Assembly (NCBI RefSeq): GCF_009917385.1
Contig: NZ_QWLJ01000003.1
Location: forward strand, 1 to 64,000
Source of the DNA: Roseburia sp. 1XD42-34
GTDB taxonomy: Bacteria > Bacillota > Bacilli > Bacillales > Amphibacillaceae
Length of the DNA stretch: 64,000 nt
Direction: 5' to 3'
Made by a program: the position numbers and the translations under genes. Below are positions 60,240 to 64,000 of this stretch, piece after piece. The notes under the pieces were generated by a model, which saw only the letters and a program-made list of their open reading frames with translations, had not been told where the DNA came from and did no database searches. How positions within the stretch are numbered: position 1 is the stretch's first letter; each line of letters opens with the position of its first letter.

Positions 60240-60358
60240 TCGATATCCAACCTTCATTCCAAATATTCTTTAACAACTTTTAATTTAAATTCATAGCTAC
60301 ATCTAGCCATATAAAGCACCCCAAACATTAGATTTTCTCTCTAACATTTGGAGTGCAA
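60240..60358 (-). mobile_element. IS3-family end with orfA stub
   Basis: On the minus strand an end-like sequence TGCACTCCAAATGTTAGAG is followed by a start codon at 60310 and a 18-residue frame MARCSYEFKLKVVKEYLE, then TGA. This is the N-terminus of an IS3-type orfA. A near-mirror copy of the end (CTAATGTTTGGGGTGC) lies beside it. The element is otherwise gone. Confidence 0.65.
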
Positions 60359-60408
60359 TACTAACCGTAGGAAGCTTCCTGTGAGCTGTCCTGCTTTATT
60401 AACTTTGT

Positions 60409-62679
60409 TTAATGTGTAGAAGACTGTTCTTCTGGTGTTTGACTAATAAGTACGGTACGTGGCTTACTTCCCTCATATGGACCAACAATCCCGCGCTGTT
60501 CCATGGCATCGATAAGTCTTGCTGCACGAGTATAACCGATTCGAAAACGTCGTTGTAACATGGATACACTGGCACTTTGCATTTCCGTTATTAACTGCAC
60601 TGCGTCATCGTATAACTCATCATCAACTTCTTCTAAAATTTCATTGACTTCTTCTGGAATCATTTCCTCTTGGTATGACGCTTTTTGTTGTTCAATACAA
60701 TGATCTACAACACGTTCAACCTCTTCATCAGAAAGAAAAGCACCTTGCACACGAGTAGGTTTAGAAGTGCCGACAGGAATAAATAGCATATCCCCTCTAC
60801 CTAATAATTTTTCTGCACCTCCACTATCCAGAATCGTTCTTGAATCTGTTGCTGAGGATACACTAAAAGCGATTCTGGATGGGATATTTGCTTTAATCAC
60901 TCCTGTAATAACATCTACAGAAGGTCGTTGAGTCGCAATTATTAAATGAATTCCAGCAGCTCGCGCCATTTGTGCCAAGCGAGTGATCGCATCCTCCACA
61001 TCGTTAGAAGCGACCATCATTAAATCCGCTAGCTCATCAACAAGAACAACAATATACGGAAGGTTCGGCTCTGGATCTTCAGCATACTGATTATGTTTGC
61101 GTATATATTCGTTGTAACCCTCTATATTACGTGTACCTGTATCGGAAAAAAGCTCATAGCGCCTTTCCATTTCTGCAACTACCTTTTGTAGAGCTCTGGA
61201 AGATTTTTTCGGGTCGGTTACAACGGGAGCAAGTAAATGAGGGATACCATTATAGACGTTTAATTCCACTTTTTTCGGATCAATCATCATCATTTTCACT
61301 TCATGTGGCTTTGCACGCATTAAAATGGTTGTAATAATTCCATTGACACAGACACTCTTTCCACTTCCCGTTGCACCGGCTATAAGTAAATGCGGCATTT
61401 TATTTAATTCGGCAACTATCGCCTCGCCTGAAATATCTCTACCAAGGGCAAATAGTAGCTTGGAAGATTGTTTCGGAGCAATGCTCTCTAAAACCTCGCG
61501 TAATGATACCATGGCTACTTCCTGGTTGGGTACTTCGATTCCGACTGCTGACTTTCCTGGAATAGGTGCTTCAATTCGCAAGTCTTTTGCAGCAAGAGCT
61601 AATGCCAGATCATCATGCAAGCTCACAATTTTACTTACCTTCACACCAGCATCTGGATATATTTCATACTTTGTTACAGCTGGACCTACATGTACTTTCG
61701 TAACACGTGCCTTCACTCCAAAACTGGTGAACGTATTTTCCAGCTTTCGTACCGTCGCCTGGATCTGCGACTTTTCTTGTTGTTGTGAATTATTTGCTGG
61801 TTCTGCCAACAATTGCATGGAAGGGAGAATATATTCATAGTTTTCCACTTCTGTCATCGGCATGTTTTCTATGCTGTCGTCCATTTTTTCCTGGGTTTGC
61901 TCTATCTTTGTCATGTCAGTTTCTGTGTCATCTTGCTGATTCGTCATCGTATGGTCAGTAAAATCTTGAATAACCGGTTCTGAGATAACTTGTTCTGTAA
62001 GCTCTTCCCCATTTTGCTCGATTTTAGGTTCATTCGCTTGCTTGGAACGTTTTGTGGTTCTTTTTTGTTTCCATGCAGCTTGCGTTCCTTTTATATTACT
62101 TACCACCCATTTCCAAAATTTGGCGAAAACATCGCCAATCGATAGCTCCGTCATAAAAATAATACCAATGAGGATCGAAAAAACAGCGACAATTTTAGCC
62201 CCAGTAAGAGAAAATAAATAGTAGGAGAACGTAAGCAACAATGCTCCAGCCATCCCTCCACCTAAATACTCTGCTGATAGTTGATTATCAATGTAGCTGG
62301 AATAGTTTTTCCATGTTGAACCAATAATTGATATTTGCTGGTTGTTAGCGATAACTTCATCAAACATTTGTGTATGGGTCATCAGCAGTACCCCACCAAA
62401 TACAATATAAAAACCAACCATCCTTTTCGTCACAAAGTTTGGTAGTTTTCGCTTTACTACCAACTTAATACCTGTTATTAATAAAAAAACCGACGCACCA
62501 AAATACCAAATTCCTAGAAAGAAGCGAAAAAAATGTTCCAGCCCTCCTGGTATAGCACCGTCGCTAATGGCACTGGCGCCACTTCCAAATATCCCTAAAA
62601 AAATAAATAAAAGTCCAAGCAATTCTAGCTTCAATTGTTTCTTTAACTTGCTGCTGCGTCTCTTTTTCTTTCTTGCCAT
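60409..62679 (-). CDS. spoIIIE: SpoIIIE/FtsK DNA translocase
   Basis: A 756-residue septal DNA pump. Four hydrophobic segments lie in the first 190 residues, followed by a charged Gln/Glu/Thr-rich linker (about 200-300). The RecA-like motor has [12 protein letters not shown] (Walker A) and [15 protein letters not shown] (Walker B). The C-terminal gamma domain ([20 protein letters not shown]) reads orientation sequences. In sporulation it moves the chromosome into the forespore. The start follows TGAGGTGA. It lies upstream of the GntR gene, as in B. subtilis. Confidence 0.96.
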   Translation of the reverse strand: MARKKKRRSSKLKKQLKLELLGLLFIFLGIFGSGASAISDGAIPGGLEHFFRFFLGIWYFGASVFLLITGIKLVVKRKLPNFVTKRMVGFYIVFGGVLLMTHTQMFDEVIANNQQISIIGSTWKNYSSYIDNQLSAEYLGGGMAGALLLTFSYYLFSLTGAKIVAVFSILIGIIFMTELSIGDVFAKFWKWVVSNIKGTQAAWKQKRTTKRSKQANEPKIEQNGEELTEQVISEPVIQDFTDHTMTNQQDDTETDMTKIEQTQEKMDDSIENMPMTEVENYEYILPSMQLLAEPANNSQQQEKSQIQATVRKLENTFTSFGVKARVTKVHVGPAVTKYEIYPDAGVKVSKIVSLHDDLALALAAKDLRIEAPIPGKSAVGIEVPNQEVAMVSLREVLESIAPKQSSKLLFALGRDISGEAIVAELNKMPHLLIAGATGSGKSVCVNGIITTILMRAKPHEVKMMMIDPKKVELNVYNGIPHLLAPVVTDPKKSSRALQKVVAEMERRYELFSDTGTRNIEGYNEYIRKHNQYAEDPEPNLPYIVVLVDELADLMMVASNDVEDAITRLAQMARAAGIHLIIATQRPSVDVITGVIKANIPSRIAFSVSSATDSRTILDSGGAEKLLGRGDMLFIPVGTSKPTRVQGAFLSDEEVERVVDHCIEQQKASYQEEMIPEEVNEILEEVDDELYDDAVQLITEMQSASVSMLQRRFRIGYTRAARLIDAMEQRGIVGPYEGSKPRTVLISQTPEEQSSTH

Positions 62680-62792
62680 ATTTTCACCTCAATCATTTTG
62701 GCGCAATTTATTTAGAAATGAAATACATTTAGTAGTCCGTTTTCCCTCAATCCTATTGGCAGAAGTCGAGATAAAATCAAAGTCAAGTTTCC

Positions 62793-62996
62793 GAACAAAG
62801 GCTCAGAGCGCCCGGTTAGCAACGTAGCGAATGGAACGAAGCAACTAAAGTTTTAGGAATCATGGTGAGGCACGAACCAATGATGACTTATCGTAGGGCG
62901 ATTCGTGAAGTCGCCTAGTTGCTGGGTGCTTAAGCCGGACGTGGCTACTCTGTTATTCCGTTATCCCAAAGCATCAAATTTTATACTTTCTTAGCT
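62793..62996 (-). repeat. Family 1 repeat, copy 5 (short form)
   Basis: It starts GAACAAAGGC and ends ATTTTATACTTTCTTAG. The interior is nearly the same as copy 3 for about 90 bases, including TGGTGAGGCACGAACCAATG. It is followed by a weak AAAAGG/CCTTTT hairpin with a T tail on the minus strand. Confidence 0.85.
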
Positions 62997-63424
62997 CCTT
63001 AAAAAGGGAAAACACCTTTTCTGCCCAATACGTTGTTGAGGTAACTTTCTGGATGCTCGAAAAAGAAGCACACTTTGTCTACGTATCTCGTCTTCTACGA
63101 TCGCTAACATACAGGTTTAACAATTCGAATTAGATATCGTCATCTTGCGCTTAGAAACCCTGCTTTGTGTTCGTGCGCTACAACTCGTCACCTAATATTG
63201 GAATAATCATTAATCAGAAAATGCTTTTTCCTCATCGAACTTTTGTAAGCAAAAACGCTGTAGAAAATATGTTCTGACTATGGAAAAACTATTGTAATCT
63301 ATATGTATTACAGATATAATCAGCTTTCATATTCTACCTTATCTAGAGCGATTTTCAAAGTATAACCTCTTCTATCTAGTATATCATACTGTCAAATAGA
63401 AGACGTTTGAAATACAGCTCATCT
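62997..63424. other. Gene-free region between ylzJ and spoIIIE
   Basis: No gene or known element recognised; the spoIIIE promoter was not found here. Confidence 0.35.
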
Positions 63425-63470
63425 CCTAAAACAAAAACCGCTTTCATTAGAGGTTCAAAAGCAGCTTTTG
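63425..63470 (-). terminator. Intrinsic terminator after ylzJ
   Basis: CTGCTTT pairs with AAAGCGG (one G-U) on the minus strand and is followed by TTTTTGTTTT. Confidence 0.7.
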
Positions 63471-63495
63471 TTAAGATTTGTATCGATTTGATTTG

Positions 63496-63711
63496 TTAAA
63501 CGTTTGTTTGGGAAATAATCGTCCCTGGGGACAATTGATGATTTAAAAAGTCCTGTGGATCTGTAGACAGCAGTTGAACAATTTCAAATGATCCGTCCGC
63601 TTTCTTTTCACAATACAATGATTTACCATTGTATGAAATCATTTGTCTTTCCGCATTGTTATTGGCGTTGTAAAAAACATCTTCCATGGATAGCGGCGTA
63701 TAAATAATCAT
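63496..63711 (-). CDS. ylzJ: YlzJ-like protein
   Basis: A 71-residue protein starting [13 protein letters not shown], a pattern of the YlzJ family found next to tepA in Bacilli. It overlaps the end of tepA by four bases (ATGA). Function unknown. Confidence 0.88.
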   Translation of the reverse strand: MIIYTPLSMEDVFYNANNNAERQMISYNGKSLYCEKKADGSFEIVQLLSTDPQDFLNHQLSPGTIISQTNV

Positions 63712-64000
63712 TGCATCACCTGCTGATCTTGAGTTCCATTCGTCTTGATCAATTCGTTCACTTTTTGCATAGCTTCCTTAACGCCGCCAACACCATCAAT
63801 TAATCCATATTCTACCGCTGCTTTTCCAACAACATTCGTACCAATATCCCGTGTTAAGTTACCTTTAGCAAACATTAAATCTTTAAATTTTTCCTCGGTT
63901 ATATTGGAATGGTTCACTACAAAATCGACGACACGATTTTGCATTTCGTCAAGGTATTCAAACGTTTGTGGTACGCCAATGACTAAACCGGTTAAGCGAA
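63708..64000 (-). CDS. tepA: TepA, ClpP-like protease (3' part, cut by window end)
   Basis: The open frame runs beyond the right edge; about 96 C-terminal residues are present, including [19 protein letters not shown] and [19 protein letters not shown]. This is the end of TepA, a ClpP/crotonase-fold serine protease first described as a translocation-enhancing protein and later linked to degradation of spore proteins. The catalytic residues lie outside the window. It is coupled to ylzJ. Confidence 0.9.
   Translation of the reverse strand, partial: RLTGLVIGVPQTFEYLDEMQNRVVDFVVNHSNITEEKFKDLMFAKGNLTRDIGTNVVGKAAVEYGLIDGVGGVKEAMQKVNELIKTNGTQDQQVMQ

Noticed and set aside
61325..61840. 171-codon plus-strand frame opposite spoIIIE
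   Set aside because: Antisense shadow of the motor domain of spoIIIE.
16517..62996. CRISPR array or riboswitch as explanation for the dispersed repeats
   Set aside because: Copies are single, kilobases apart, and have no regular spacer-repeat pattern; they lie at gene ends and not in 5' leaders, so neither explanation fits.
16517..62996. Family 1 as a group II intron fragment
   Set aside because: The site preference after terminators is similar, but no conserved domain V hairpin, GUGYG start or reverse-transcriptase remnant could be seen. It is kept only as an analogy.

Overview
This window is chromosomal DNA from a low-GC, endospore-forming member of the Bacillaceae, most like the Virgibacillus/Oceanobacillus group. 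The evidence is gene order and content. It carries spore genes (sirA, cotJABC, spoVK, cotE, spoVS, spoIIIE) and follows, in inverted orientation, the Bacillus subtilis block from citB/acnA to tepA. Nearly all housekeeping genes are on the minus strand, so the minus strand is probably the leading strand here.

Layout, left to right. 0.1-9.4 kb: aconitase, a PAS sensor kinase, yneK, the ccdC/yneI/ccdA group with a lone mrpB inside it, yneF and sirA. 9.6-13.9 kb: transketolase, ynzC, and the SOS locus. In that locus a 30-codon membrane peptide plus yneB face lexA across a control region with three LexA boxes. 14.0-16.1 kb: a decayed manganese catalase next to the intact cotJABC operon. 16.5-20.7 kb: an accessory stretch of low-GC unknown genes, an internally deleted IS3 element and a broken phage/ICE-type integrase. 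20.8-33.4 kb: glnRA, ynbB-hflX, spoVK, hfq, miaA, dps and mutSL. 33.9-42.1 kb: cotE, a small accessory cassette, ricA, miaB, spoVS, ymdB and rny. 42.9-43.9 kb: a frameshifted fabH. 44.3-53.8 kb: recA, cinA, pgsA, rodZ-like ymfM, ymfK, ymfJ, and ymfI/ymfH/ymfF of the EF-P aminopentanol modification set. 54.2-59.8 kb: a nupNOPQ-type nucleoside ABC transporter and a GntR regulator. 60.4-64.0 kb: spoIIIE, ylzJ and the 3' part of tepA.

Functional groupings are DNA repair and SOS (lexA, recA, mutSL, yneB), RNA metabolism (hfq, rny, miaA, miaB, ricA), nitrogen control (glnR-glnA, with a GlnR site sitting exactly in the promoter spacer), sporulation, and cytochrome c maturation.

The most unusual content is outside the genes. 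Two unrelated families of structured intergenic repeats are present. Family 1 has five copies of about 200-265 bp, each lying in the same orientation against an intrinsic terminator. Family 2 has four copies of about 158-194 bp with a long GC hairpin and a long-range helix kept by apparent compensatory changes. One family 2 copy sits inside a family 1 copy, which is direct evidence that family 2 moved. The other leading candidate is the LexA-controlled 30-aa membrane peptide that occupies the place of YneA. All calls come from reading the sequence; no database or folding program was used.
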